Assembly (NCBI GenBank): GCA_007134175.1
Contig: SLLF01000121.1
Coordinates: 1-5,995 of the forward strand
Source of the DNA: Kiritimatiellia bacterium
GTDB taxonomy: Bacteria; Verrucomicrobiota; Kiritimatiellia; SLAD01
DNA length: 5,995 bases
Direction: 5' to 3'
The position numbers were made by a program, and so were the translations under genes. The notes beneath the pieces were generated by a model. That model did not search any database, was not told the origin of the DNA, and worked only from the letters and a program-made list of their open reading frames with translations. Below are positions 1 to 5,995 of the stretch, in pieces (position 1 is the stretch's first letter; every line of letters begins with the position of its first letter).

Positions 1-1475
1 GTCATGCCGGCCAGTTTGTCGTACATGCGGAAATAATTCTGGATCGTAATGGTGGCGAGCGTCTGGGTCTCGCGTTCGATTTTGACCCCCTCCTTGGCCT
101 CCACGGCCTGGTGCAACCCGTCGCTCCAGCGACGGCCCGGCATCAGGCGCCCGGTGTTCTCGTCGACGATGATCACCTGGTTGTCCTGCACGACATATTC
201 GACATCGCGTTCATAGACACAGTAGGCCCGGATCAACTGGTCCACGGCATGAATGCGTTCACTTTTTTCCGTAAACTGCTGCTGCAGTTCCTGGCGACGG
301 GCAACCTTGTCTTCGGGGCTCAGGGTGGTATCGCCGTCCAGCTCAGCCAACGCGGAGACGAGGTCCGGGACGACAAAAGCGTCGGGGTCATTGGGGCTTA
401 TGGTCGAGCTACCCTTTTCGGTAAGGTTGGCGTCGTGGCCTTTTTCGTCGATGACAAAAAACAATTCCTCACGCAATTCGCGCGCTTGTTCCTTGCGCAT
501 GTCGGTCAACATTTGTCCGTCGATCTGCTCCAGCAGTCGCCGGCGCCGGGGATCCTCAATCAATTCCAACAGCATCTTATTGCGCGGCATGCCTTGATGT
601 ACCTGGTACAGTTTGATCTGTGCTTCCTCGATCTCGTCCGCTTCTAAATGCTGTTTGGCCTCCTTGACCAGCCGGTTGCAGAACTCACGCTGCTGGCGCA
701 CCAGCCGGTCCACCCGCGGCTTGAACTCGTCATACTGGTGGGGCGTGTGCGGGGCCGGTCCTGAAATAATCAACGGGGTGCGGGCTTCATCGATCAGAAT
801 GCTGTCGATTTCATCGACCACCGCATAATGATGGTGGCGTTGCACCATATCTTCCGGTCGCATGGCCATGTTGTCGCGTAAGTAGTCGAACCCGAATTCG
901 GCATTGGTGCCGTAGGTGATGTCGCAGCCATACTGTTTCCGGCGTTCTTCCGGGCGCATCGCGTTCTGGATGCAGCCAACGGTTAACCCCAGAAAACGGT
1001 AGACCGCACCCATCCACTCCGAGTCGCGGCGGGCCAGGTAATCGTTGACCGTCACCACGTGTACGCCCTTGCCCGTCAGGGCGTTGAGATAAACGGGCAT
1101 GGTGGCGACCAGCGTCTTGCCCTCGCCCGTAGCCATTTCCGCAATTTTCCCCTGGTGCAGCACGATACCACCAATCACTTGCACGTCGAAGGGGACCATA
1201 TCCCAGACCAGGTCGTTGCCGCTCACGGCAATCGTCTGGCCCACCAGCCGCCGACAGGCGTTCTTTACCGTTGCGAACGCTTCACAGAGGATATCGTCTG
1301 TCGTAGCGCCTTGGGCCAAACGTTCTTTGAATTCGGCGGTCTTGGCCTGCAGTGCTTCGTCGGTCAGCGATTGGTAGGACTCCTCAAGTTCACGCACCTG
1401 ATCCACCAACGGCTGGATTTTCTTCAAATCGCGCTGATTCTTGGTACCGATTATTTTTTTAAGCAACCATTGCAT
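1..1475 (-). CDS. secA: SecA preprotein translocase ATPase, N-terminal 491 residues (cut by window edge)
   Basis: ATP-driven motor that pushes unfolded preproteins through the SecYEG channel at the inner membrane. The reading frame is open from the ATG at 1475 to the left edge, so the C-terminal half lies outside. Visible in order: a typical amphipathic N-terminus ([10 protein letters not shown]); Walker A MATGEGKT at residues 114-121; NDYLARRD at 144-151; [17 protein letters not shown] near 187-203; Walker B DEID at 221-224 followed by [27 protein letters not shown] at 447-464; and [11 protein letters not shown] at the edge. From Walker B to LAGM is about 270 residues against about 165 in E. 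coli SecA as I recall it, so the preprotein-binding region carries roughly 100 extra, charged, mostly helical residues (about 250-420). This is the lineage-specific long form, not a defect. Start chosen by family N-terminus; the Shine-Dalgarno is weak (GGGAAAG) and in-frame ATGs also exist at 1511 and 1532. It lies 143 nt downstream of moaE on the same strand. Confidence 0.97.
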   Translation of the reverse strand, partial: MQWLLKKIIGTKNQRDLKKIQPLVDQVRELEESYQSLTDEALQAKTAEFKERLAQGATTDDILCEAFATVKNACRRLVGQTIAVSGNDLVWDMVPFDVQVIGGIVLHQGKIAEMATGEGKTLVATMPVYLNALTGKGVHVVTVNDYLARRDSEWMGAVYRFLGLTVGCIQNAMRPEERRKQYGCDITYGTNAEFGFDYLRDNMAMRPEDMVQRHHHYAVVDEIDSILIDEARTPLIISGPAPHTPHQYDEFKPRVDRLVRQQREFCNRLVKEAKQHLEADEIEEAQIKLYQVHQGMPRNKMLLELIEDPRRRRLLEQIDGQMLTDMRKEQARELREELFFVIDEKGHDANLTEKGSSTISPNDPDAFVVPDLVSALAELDGDTTLSPEDKVARRQELQQQFTEKSERIHAVDQLIRAYCVYERDVEYVVQDNQVIIVDENTGRLMPGRRWSDGLHQAVEAKEGVKIERETQTLATITIQNYFRMYDKLAGM

Positions 1476-1618
1476 AGTACTTTCCCGAGGCCCTGGCCGA
1501 TCCGTCGACATGAGCAAGCACTTCTGCCTCATGGTTCGGAGCCAAACGAATCGCCAGCGCCTTCACTTTTCTGATCAGTAAAGGAATGCGTCTACCATAC
1601 GGAAAGGCCCGGCCACCA
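1476..1618 (-). other. moaE-secA intergenic region / secA leader
   Basis: This 143-nt gap separates the Moco genes from secA. I see no stem-loop followed by a T-run that would act as a terminator after moaE, and no convincing -35/-10 pair, so secA could be read through from upstream or have its own unrecognised promoter. The gap contains an open frame of 35 codons (GTG at 1566, stop at 1459-1461) that overlaps the secA start in another frame, and two ATGs (1532, 1511) in frame with secA that would add 19 or 12 residues. A short self-complementary GGCC-AG-GGCC lies just upstream of the secA start. Confidence 0.5.
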
Positions 1619-2029
1619 TCAAGGATGATTCAACCAGCCGGAATCGCCATTATCATAGTGTTCCTTTTTCCAAATGGGCAATCGTCGCTTGAGCTCGTCT
1701 ATCACATAGCGGCACGCGGCAAACGAGGCATCACGATGCGCACCCCCGACACCAAGCCAAACGGCCGTCTCGCCGACCACCAGTGTGCCGACCCGGTGCA
1801 GGCAGCGTATCTCCGCGATGGCAAACCGGGCCCGCGCTTCGGCTTCAATCCGGGCGAATTCATTTTCGGCCAGCGCTACAGCCCCTTCAAACTCGAGGCG
1901 GCCAACGACACGCCCGTTATTCCGGCACCGCACGCGCCCGATAAAGACGACCCAGGCACCGCACTGTTGGCTGATCGGCTCCTGCGTCCAAGGGTGGGCG
2001 TCCAGTGGGGTGTTACAAAGCGCAAACAT
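1619..2029 (-). CDS. moaE: Molybdopterin synthase catalytic (large) subunit MoaE
   Basis: Large subunit of molybdopterin synthase, a cytoplasmic MoaD2-MoaE2 enzyme that transfers two sulfurs from MoaD thiocarboxylates onto cyclic pyranopterin monophosphate to make molybdopterin. Length 136 residues, near the family norm of about 150. Family motifs are all present: FIGRVR (29-34), LEFEG (45-49), HRVG (78-81), GAHRDASF (96-103), then DELKRRLPIWKKE (111-123). By alignment in my head, Arg34, His98, Arg99, Lys114 and Lys121 match E. coli Arg39, His103, Arg104, Lys119 and Lys126, the active-site set, with a constant offset of 5. ATG at 2029 is preferred because GGAGGT sits 8 nt upstream; a TTG at 2038 in the same frame touches that site and is unlikely. 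The start lies 5 nt after the moaD stop, fitting translational coupling of the two subunits. Confidence 0.95.
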   Translation of the reverse strand: MFALCNTPLDAHPWTQEPISQQCGAWVVFIGRVRCRNNGRVVGRLEFEGAVALAENEFARIEAEARARFAIAEIRCLHRVGTLVVGETAVWLGVGGAHRDASFAACRYVIDELKRRLPIWKKEHYDNGDSGWLNHP

Positions 2030-2034
2030 GGGCT

Positions 2035-2286
2035 TCAACCTCCCGCTACCGGGGGTATAAATGCGAGGCGGTCACCCGCCTGCACGGCATGGGTCCAGGC
2101 CACGAACCGGTCATTGCAGGCGACCCGCAAGTTCTCGGGTAACAACGTGAAGCCGTGTGTGCGGCTTACATGGGCATACCAGTCCAGCGCCGTCCGCGGG
2201 GTGTAGGAGAGCTGTTCGCGGTCAACCCCCCGCTGTTCACGCAACGACGCATAATATTGAATCTCGATATAGGGATCAGCAGACAT
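2035..2286 (-). CDS. moaD: Molybdopterin synthase sulfur carrier (small) subunit MoaD
   Basis: Ubiquitin-like sulfur carrier of molybdopterin synthase. Its C-terminal glycine is adenylated by MoeB and converted to a thiocarboxylate, which donates sulfur inside MoaE. The 83-residue product matches the usual 80-90 residues: an N-terminal beta strand IEIQYYASLREQRG (7-20), VACNDRFV (55-62), then AGDRLAFIPPVAGG to the end. The GDxLAFxPPVAGG tail with terminal Gly82-Gly83 is diagnostic. ATG at 2286 is chosen because it gives the family length and has GGGAAA a few bases upstream. The frame stays open to an ATG at 2379, but the extra 31 residues are Arg/Ala/Gly-rich, unlike MoaD and lack a ribosome site. 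No MoeB-type activating enzyme is in the window. Immediately upstream of moaE. Confidence 0.94.
   Translation of the reverse strand: MSADPYIEIQYYASLREQRGVDREQLSYTPRTALDWYAHVSRTHGFTLLPENLRVACNDRFVAWTHAVQAGDRLAFIPPVAGG
2038..2043 (-). promoter_or_regulatory. Shine-Dalgarno of moaE, inside the moaD Gly-Gly codons
   Basis: On the minus strand the end of moaD reads GCG GGA GGT TGA. The GGA GGT of the last two glycines is a near-perfect Shine-Dalgarno, 8 nt before the moaE ATG at 2029. It decides the moaE start. Confidence 0.8.
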
Positions 2287-2415
2287 GTTTTTCCCGGTGT
2301 TGGCCAGGCACACGCGGAACCTGCGCCCGGGCAACGCGGCACCCGCACCCTGCCCGTGAGCCATGGGCGGGACGCGCATGCCACTGTGTGGTTAACCGGT
2401 CTCTGCTGGCGACAT
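2287..2415 (-). other. moeA-moaD intergenic spacer
   Basis: This is the only wide gap inside the Moco cluster (129 nt). It is GC-rich and contains short palindromes (GGTTAACC near 2393-2400, CCCGGGC near 2327-2333) but no stem followed by a T-run and no clear promoter. It holds an 8-codon frame starting at the ATG that follows the moeA stop (TGA ATG), ending at TAA, which I do not regard as a gene. An internal promoter or processing site for moaDE is possible but not shown. Confidence 0.4.
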
Positions 2416-3621
2416 TCATTGCCAAGCATAATACCGCAGGACTTCCCCGGCGACAAACAGCTCTTTACCCGGCGGCAACTCGACAAAGCCGTCGCTGCCG
2501 GACAACGCGGCGAAGTCACCCGACGTGTTGGTGGTCAGCGGGTGTGCCCGGCATTCGCCCGTACCCGCCCACGTCAGCCGCACCGGCAGATAGCCGGTTA
2601 GCGGCCAGGGGAAACGCACGGGTGAATCCAACTGGACAACCGCTTCCGGTCCCTCCGCAGCCCCCTGGGCTAGCGCCAGCGCCGGCACGACATAGCGATG
2701 CAGACACACCAGGGTAGAGACCGGGTTACCCGGCAGGCCGAATACGGGCACGGCTCCCTGATAGGTGCCGAACCACATCGGTTTGCCCGGTTTCTGGCTG
2801 ACCTTGTGAAAATGTTGTTTCACACCCAACTCCTGCAAGGCAGCGGGCACATAGTCGTGACGGCCCATGGAGACGCCGCCGGTCGCAATCAGGACCCCGA
2901 AGGCAGGCAACAGTCTGGCCAGCAGATCGCGGGTAGCCTGCGGATCGTCCGGGACATGAAAGGTCTCAATGTCGCCAAAGCCGGCTCCCTGCAGCGCGGC
3001 CCGCAAACCAACATCGTTGGCGGAACGAATCTGGTGCGGCCCCACGGCGGCCTCGACCGGTTTCAATTCGTCGCCGGTGGAGATAATGGCGATTGGCGGC
3101 CGGGCACTAACCTTTAGGGTGGGACGTCCCACTGCCGCCGCGATGGTGCAGTGCGGGGCGCACAGCCGTACCCCCTCCGCCAGCACCCTGTCGCCCTGGC
3201 GCCGGTCGGAACCCTGACTGTGCAGAAACTGCAGCGGTGCCACCTGGGCAGCGGCATCGATATCGACCTGGTCGCCTGAGATCCGGCACTGCTCCACCGG
3301 CACGATCGTGTCGGCGCCGGCCGGCAGCATGGCCCCGGTCATAACCTGCAAGACACTGGTGGCCGGATCGTGCAACGCAGGTGCCTGCTGACCGGCGGCC
3401 ACCACCCCTTCCAGCCGGAACCGGCGGCAACCGCCTTGCCAGGCGGCATAGGCCATGGCTACGCCGTCCATGGTAACGCGGTCGTACGGCGGCAAATCCC
3501 GGTCCGCAACAACCGTTTCGCGCAACACGGCTCCGGCCGCTTCGCGCAACGGAACGGAGCGGACCCCCCAGCGCGGCATATGGTGCTGGATCAAGGCTTC
3601 GGCTTGTGGTGGACTGATCAT
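2416..3621 (-). CDS. moeA: Molybdopterin molybdenumtransferase MoeA
   Basis: Inserts molybdenum (from molybdate) into adenylylated molybdopterin to give Moco, a cytoplasmic enzyme homologous to the gephyrin E domain. Length 401 residues, normal for the family. Motifs in order: PPYDRVTMDGVA (44-55), MTGAMLPAGADTIVPVE (94-110), STGDEL (181-186) with RSAND (199-203) in the MogA-like subdomain III, TGGVSMGRHDYV (247-258), KPGKPMWFG (277-285) and GLPGNPVST (295-303), followed by the smaller C-terminal beta domain IV. The conserved Asp of MDG and the GGVS-G-D segment are all present, so it should be active. ATG at 3621 has GGAGGG 8 nt upstream; an ATG at 3690 would extend into the moaA coding region and add 23 unmatched residues. 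It begins 5 nt after the moaA stop. No MogA domain is fused to it and no separate mogA/moaB is visible. Confidence 0.96.
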   Translation of the reverse strand: MISPPQAEALIQHHMPRWGVRSVPLREAAGAVLRETVVADRDLPPYDRVTMDGVAMAYAAWQGGCRRFRLEGVVAAGQQAPALHDPATSVLQVMTGAMLPAGADTIVPVEQCRISGDQVDIDAAAQVAPLQFLHSQGSDRRQGDRVLAEGVRLCAPHCTIAAAVGRPTLKVSARPPIAIISTGDELKPVEAAVGPHQIRSANDVGLRAALQGAGFGDIETFHVPDDPQATRDLLARLLPAFGVLIATGGVSMGRHDYVPAALQELGVKQHFHKVSQKPGKPMWFGTYQGAVPVFGLPGNPVSTLVCLHRYVVPALALAQGAAEGPEAVVQLDSPVRFPWPLTGYLPVRLTWAGTGECRAHPLTTNTSGDFAALSGSDGFVELPPGKELFVAGEVLRYYAWQ

Positions 3622-3626
3622 TATCG

Positions 3627-4604
3627 TTACCCTCCGATTTCCGACATATTGCGCGAGGGGCGGACGTCCTGCGCTAATCCATGCCCCCAAGGCTTATACC
3701 AAATGGTGTCGCTGATGGCCTTCATTACTTCTGCGTCTGTGGTACCCGCCCGCAGACGCTGCAGCAGGTTCAGCTCCTTGTCACGCAGCAGACAAAGCAG
3801 TAGACGCCCATCTGCCGTCAACCGTACCCGGTTGCAACCGGCGCAGAATGGTTGGGTGACCGGACTGATAAATCCCAGCGTCCCCTTGGCATTGGGCAGC
3901 CGGTAGACACGGGCCTCCCCATCCAGTCGCCCTTCGTTAAGCAGCTCCAATGGCCCGAACGCTTCGCTTATGGTCGCGCGCAGCTCGTTCGCCGACACCA
4001 TGGCTGTCTTTTGAAAATCGGCCACATTCCCCAGTGGCATCACCTCTATGTAGCGCACTTGCCAAGCCCGCTCCAGTGTCAGCCGGGCGAGGTCGACGAC
4101 ATCTTCCCGGTCGTTCTGATGGCGCACGACCACGGCGTTCAGTTTAATCCCCAGCCCCACAGCTTCGGCCGCCGCCAAGCCCGCCCAGACATCCTCGATT
4201 CGCCCCCAGCGCGTGAGGCGACGGAATTTTTCCGGCTGCAACGTGTCCAGGCTAACATTGACCCGGGAAAGGCCTGCATCGCGCAGTGCCCGGGCCAACG
4301 GCTTGAGTGTGATGCCGTTGGTGGTCATGGCCAGCTCGCGGATGCCGGGTGTCTGTGCCAGGTCACGCACCAGTTCCACCACATTTGAACGCAGCGTGGG
4401 CTCCCCCCCGGTCAAGCGGATCTTATCGAATCCCAGTCCGGCGAAACAGTTGACGAGCCGCAACAACTCCTCATCCTGCAACAGCTCCGCCCGCGGGCGG
4501 AAGGTCATGTCCTCCGGCATACAGTAGACACAGCGCAGGTTGCACATGTCCGTCAACGAAATGCGCAGGTAATGGATAGTACGCTGGAAACGGTCTTGGG
4601 GCAT
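3627..4604 (-). CDS. moaA: GTP 3',8-cyclase MoaA (radical SAM)
   Basis: First enzyme of Moco synthesis: a radical SAM protein that turns GTP into 3',8-cyclo-GTP, which MoaC converts to cyclic pyranopterin monophosphate. Length 325 residues, typical. The N-terminal radical SAM cluster is CX3CX2C at Cys21, Cys25 and Cys28 (CNLRCVYC), followed by the SAM-binding LTGGEPTLR at 64-72 and TTNG at 94-97. The second, substrate-side [4Fe-4S] cluster is CX2CX13C at Cys254, Cys257 and Cys271, with CNRVRLTADG between. The C-terminal MSEIGG ends in the Gly-Gly that the family needs for the radical step. ATG at 4604 gives the standard N-terminus; its ribosome site is weak (CACGGA), so initiation may depend on coupling to pfk, whose stop is 6 nt upstream. 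Oxygen-sensitive clusters fit an anaerobic or microaerobic lifestyle but do not prove it. moaC is not in the window. Confidence 0.97.
   Translation of the reverse strand: MPQDRFQRTIHYLRISLTDMCNLRCVYCMPEDMTFRPRAELLQDEELLRLVNCFAGLGFDKIRLTGGEPTLRSNVVELVRDLAQTPGIRELAMTTNGITLKPLARALRDAGLSRVNVSLDTLQPEKFRRLTRWGRIEDVWAGLAAAEAVGLGIKLNAVVVRHQNDREDVVDLARLTLERAWQVRYIEVMPLGNVADFQKTAMVSANELRATISEAFGPLELLNEGRLDGEARVYRLPNAKGTLGFISPVTQPFCAGCNRVRLTADGRLLLCLLRDKELNLLQRLRAGTTDAEVMKAISDTIWYKPWGHGLAQDVRPSRNMSEIGG
3630..3635 (-). promoter_or_regulatory. Shine-Dalgarno of moeA, inside the moaA Gly-Gly codons
   Basis: The end of moaA reads ATC GGA GGG TAA on the minus strand. The GGAGGG encoding the final Gly-Gly is a good Shine-Dalgarno 8 nt before the moeA ATG at 3621. 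It supports that start over the longer frame beginning at 3690. Confidence 0.8.
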
Positions 4605-4610
4605 TCCGTG

Positions 4611-5903
4611 TCAAGTAAAAGCGGGCGGCTGTCCGGTACTGGCCAGTACCGATTGCCAAAGGGGACCGGCCAAATCGACGTGTTTCTTTCGTCCGATGGC
4701 CAAGGGCAGCGGGACGTGCACCATGCGGTTGTTCATGAACGAGATCATGCAGGCGGTCTTGCCCGCCATGGCGGCATGCACCGCATCGCGCGCGAGATGG
4801 TCGCACAGGACGCCGTCCTCGCTGTTGGCCGGAATACCACGCACAATATAGCTGGGATTGATGTATTTCACCTCAACCGGCTTACCGCTGCGGTCAAAGT
4901 AGTCCATGATCGTTTTGCGCAGCAGCAAACCGATATCGCCATAGCGCTGGTTACCCGAGGCGTCGGCACCTGCGGCCTGCTGGTCGAACAGATCCTGACC
5001 GGCGCCTTCCGCCACGACGATCAAGGCGTGATCGCGCCGGTCCATGCGCTGTTCCAGCACCTCCAGGAAGCTGTCTGGCCCTTCCAACTTAAAGGGCACC
5101 TCCGGAATCAAGGTAAAATTGACTTTTTGACTGGCAATCGTCGCGCCACAGGCGATAAAGCCGGCATCACGGCCCATCAACTTAACCAGGCCGATACCCC
5201 GGTCGGTTCCTTTGGCTTCCACATGCGCCACCTCCAACACGTCCCGCGCGGCGTCGACCGCCGTCAGGTAGCCGAACGTCCGGTCGCAGAAGAACACATC
5301 GTTGTCGATGGTCTTGGGCAGACCGATCACGACGATATCTAGACCGCGTTCTTCGATCGCATCAGCCATCTCCGTCGCGGCGCGCAAGGTGCCGTCGCCG
5401 CCAATGCAGTAGAGCTGGTTGATCCCCAGCTCCACCATATAGTCCAGCATGACAGCGGTATCCTGGCGCCCGCGGGACGAGCCGAGGATCGTGCCGCCTT
5501 CCGTATGGATGTCGTCTACCAGATCGGGTGTCAGCTCAAGCGGTTTCAGGCCGGCGGCCGGGTTGAGCCCCAGATAGCCTTTCGGAATGCCCCAGATCGT
5601 GCGGACGTTGTAGTGGAAGTAAAGCTCGATTACAATGGAGCGGATGACGTTGTTCAGTCCGGGCGCGAGTCCGCCACAGGTGACAATCGCCGCGCGCGAG
5701 GTGGCCGGATCAAAGTGGATTTTATTGCGCGGTCCCGCTTTTTCAAAGACATACGCTTCCTCTCCGTCCCAGGCAGACCCCAGTTCCACCACATGCCGGA
5801 CATAGGTCTCATCGCTAACGAATTGTTTGCGATTGGATATCGGTGATGCCCGGTCAGCAGACCCGATCCGCTTAACGGCAGCCCGTTTCAAATTCGACTC
5901 CAT
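4611..5903 (-). CDS. 6-phosphofructokinase, PfkA superfamily, probably ATP-dependent
   Basis: Phosphorylates fructose 6-phosphate to fructose 1,6-bisphosphate in glycolysis (cytoplasm). Length 430 residues, longer than E. coli PfkA (about 320), with an extra N-terminal stretch of about 70 residues before the first strand. Motifs: GGLAPGLNNVIRS (77-89), GSSRGR (141-146), GGDGT (168-172), PKTIDND (196-202) with the catalytic Asp, MGRDAGFIA (243-251), PEVPF (267-271), and YIVRG (352-356) with LARDAVHAAMAGKT (370-383). Gly171 at the position equivalent to E. coli Gly104 points to ATP, since PPi enzymes usually have Asp there. Lys197, where E. coli has Gly124, is shared with PPi enzymes and also with plant- and kinetoplastid-type ATP enzymes. 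So ATP is likely but pyrophosphate is not excluded. Start ATG at 5903 follows a strong AAGGAGGT. The stop lies 6 nt before moaA, so it appears to be the first gene of the operon in this window. Confidence 0.94.
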   Translation of the reverse strand: MESNLKRAAVKRIGSADRASPISNRKQFVSDETYVRHVVELGSAWDGEEAYVFEKAGPRNKIHFDPATSRAAIVTCGGLAPGLNNVIRSIVIELYFHYNVRTIWGIPKGYLGLNPAAGLKPLELTPDLVDDIHTEGGTILGSSRGRQDTAVMLDYMVELGINQLYCIGGDGTLRAATEMADAIEERGLDIVVIGLPKTIDNDVFFCDRTFGYLTAVDAARDVLEVAHVEAKGTDRGIGLVKLMGRDAGFIACGATIASQKVNFTLIPEVPFKLEGPDSFLEVLEQRMDRRDHALIVVAEGAGQDLFDQQAAGADASGNQRYGDIGLLLRKTIMDYFDRSGKPVEVKYINPSYIVRGIPANSEDGVLCDHLARDAVHAAMAGKTACMISFMNNRMVHVPLPLAIGRKKHVDLAGPLWQSVLASTGQPPAFT

Positions 5904-5909
5904 GATTGT

Positions 5910-5917
5910 ACCTCCTT
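5910..5917 (-). promoter_or_regulatory. Strong Shine-Dalgarno of the phosphofructokinase gene
   Basis: AAGGAGGT on the minus strand, 6 nt before the ATG at 5903. It is the longest anti-16S match in the window and fixes the start, in contrast to the weak site of moaA just downstream. Confidence 0.85.
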
Positions 5918-5934
5918 CCGTTCGGTCGCCGGTG

Positions 5935-5946
5935 GCCCTTACGGGC
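5935..5946 (-). repeat. Small hairpin with GNRA-type loop in the pfk leader
   Basis: In the minus-strand transcript GCCC-GUAA-GGGC forms a perfect 4-bp stem capped by a GUAA tetraloop, about 18 nt upstream of the pfk Shine-Dalgarno. The stem is short, and such hairpins occur by chance in GC-rich DNA, but the loop is a stable class. Confidence 0.3.
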
Positions 5947-5947
5947 T

Positions 5948-5992
5948 GGCGGCATGGTATATCCGCAGCACGATAGGCTCGTATATGCCGCC
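5948..5992. repeat. Inverted repeat in the pfk upstream region
   Basis: The 8-bp arms GGCGGCAT (5948-5955) and ATGCCGCC (5985-5992) are exact inverse complements separated by 29 bp. The spacer also holds GTATAT twice (5957-5962 and 5981-5986), so the arms partly extend with a small mismatch. It could be an operator, a leader stem or the stem of an upstream terminator; no T-run follows on the minus strand, which argues against a terminator. I cannot place a convincing promoter in these 92 bases. Confidence 0.4.
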
Positions 5993-5995
5993 CAA

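Noticed and set aside
111..1574. Plus-strand open frames of 92-178 codons opposite secA
   Set aside because: They are antisense shadows of a full-length SecA frame with intact motifs; their translations show no family features.
1476..1618. Intrinsic terminator after moaE
   Set aside because: No stem followed by a T-run on the minus strand; the run of seven T at 1454-1460 on the plus strand is the A-run within the secA coding sequence.
1586..2206. Plus-strand 206-codon frame opposite moaE and moaD
   Set aside because: It lies antisense to two recognisable genes with exact family motifs, a common effect of GC-rich codon use, and has no recognisable domain.
2287..2379. Longer moaD starting at the ATG at 2379
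   Set aside because: It adds 31 Arg/Ala/Gly-rich residues not found in MoaD, with no Shine-Dalgarno; the start at 2286 gives the family length.
2287..2415. Moco riboswitch or terminator between moeA and moaD
   Set aside because: Only short GC-rich palindromes are present; no T-run and no structure I can match to the Moco riboswitch.
3622..3690. Longer moeA starting at the ATG at 3690
   Set aside because: It would overlap the moaA C-terminus and add unmatched residues, while the ATG at 3621 has a good Shine-Dalgarno.
4572..5342. Plus-strand 256-codon frame opposite pfk
   Set aside because: Antisense to a phosphofructokinase with all motifs present; low-complexity His/Gln-rich translation typical of a shadow frame.

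Overview
The window is a compact block of six genes, all on the minus strand. It reads in the direction of transcription from right to left: a PfkA-family phosphofructokinase, then four molybdenum cofactor (Moco) genes (moaA, moeA, moaD, moaE), then the first 491 codons of secA, which runs off the left edge. DNA is GC-rich and coding density is high. I see no RNA gene, CRISPR array, insertion sequence, phage gene or other sign of a mobile element, so this looks like ordinary chromosomal housekeeping DNA.

Organism: a bacterium that uses AGGAGG-type Shine-Dalgarno sites. SecA carries long insertions between its second-helicase-motif region and the [18 protein letters not shown] motif, of the kind I associate with Bacteroidota/Chlorobi and PVC-group (Verrucomicrobiota, Lentisphaerota, Kiritimatiellota) SecA. 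The phosphofructokinase is of the long form with a GGDGT plus PKTIDND signature. A Gram-negative from the PVC superphylum is my best guess, with low confidence.

Layout: 5904-5995 is the pfk leader, with a strong Shine-Dalgarno and two inverted repeats. pfk (4611-5903) is followed after 6 nt by moaA (3627-4604), then after 5 nt by moeA (2416-3621). A 129-nt gap leads to moaD (2035-2286), which overlaps no codon of moaE (1619-2029) but carries its ribosome binding site. A 143-nt gap then leads to secA (start 1475). The four Moco genes give the radical SAM step (MoaA), the two subunits of molybdopterin synthase (MoaD and MoaE) and the molybdenum insertase (MoeA). Genes for MoaC, MogA/MoaB and the MoaD-activating MoeB are not in the window and would have to lie elsewhere.

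The most distinctive local observations are: (1) in both moaA and moaD, the codons of the essential C-terminal Gly-Gly also form the Shine-Dalgarno of the next gene; (2) a glycolytic kinase sits at the head of a Moco operon; (3) secA has a leader holding a small overlapping reading frame and two extra in-frame ATGs. I did not find evidence of a wholly new system here.
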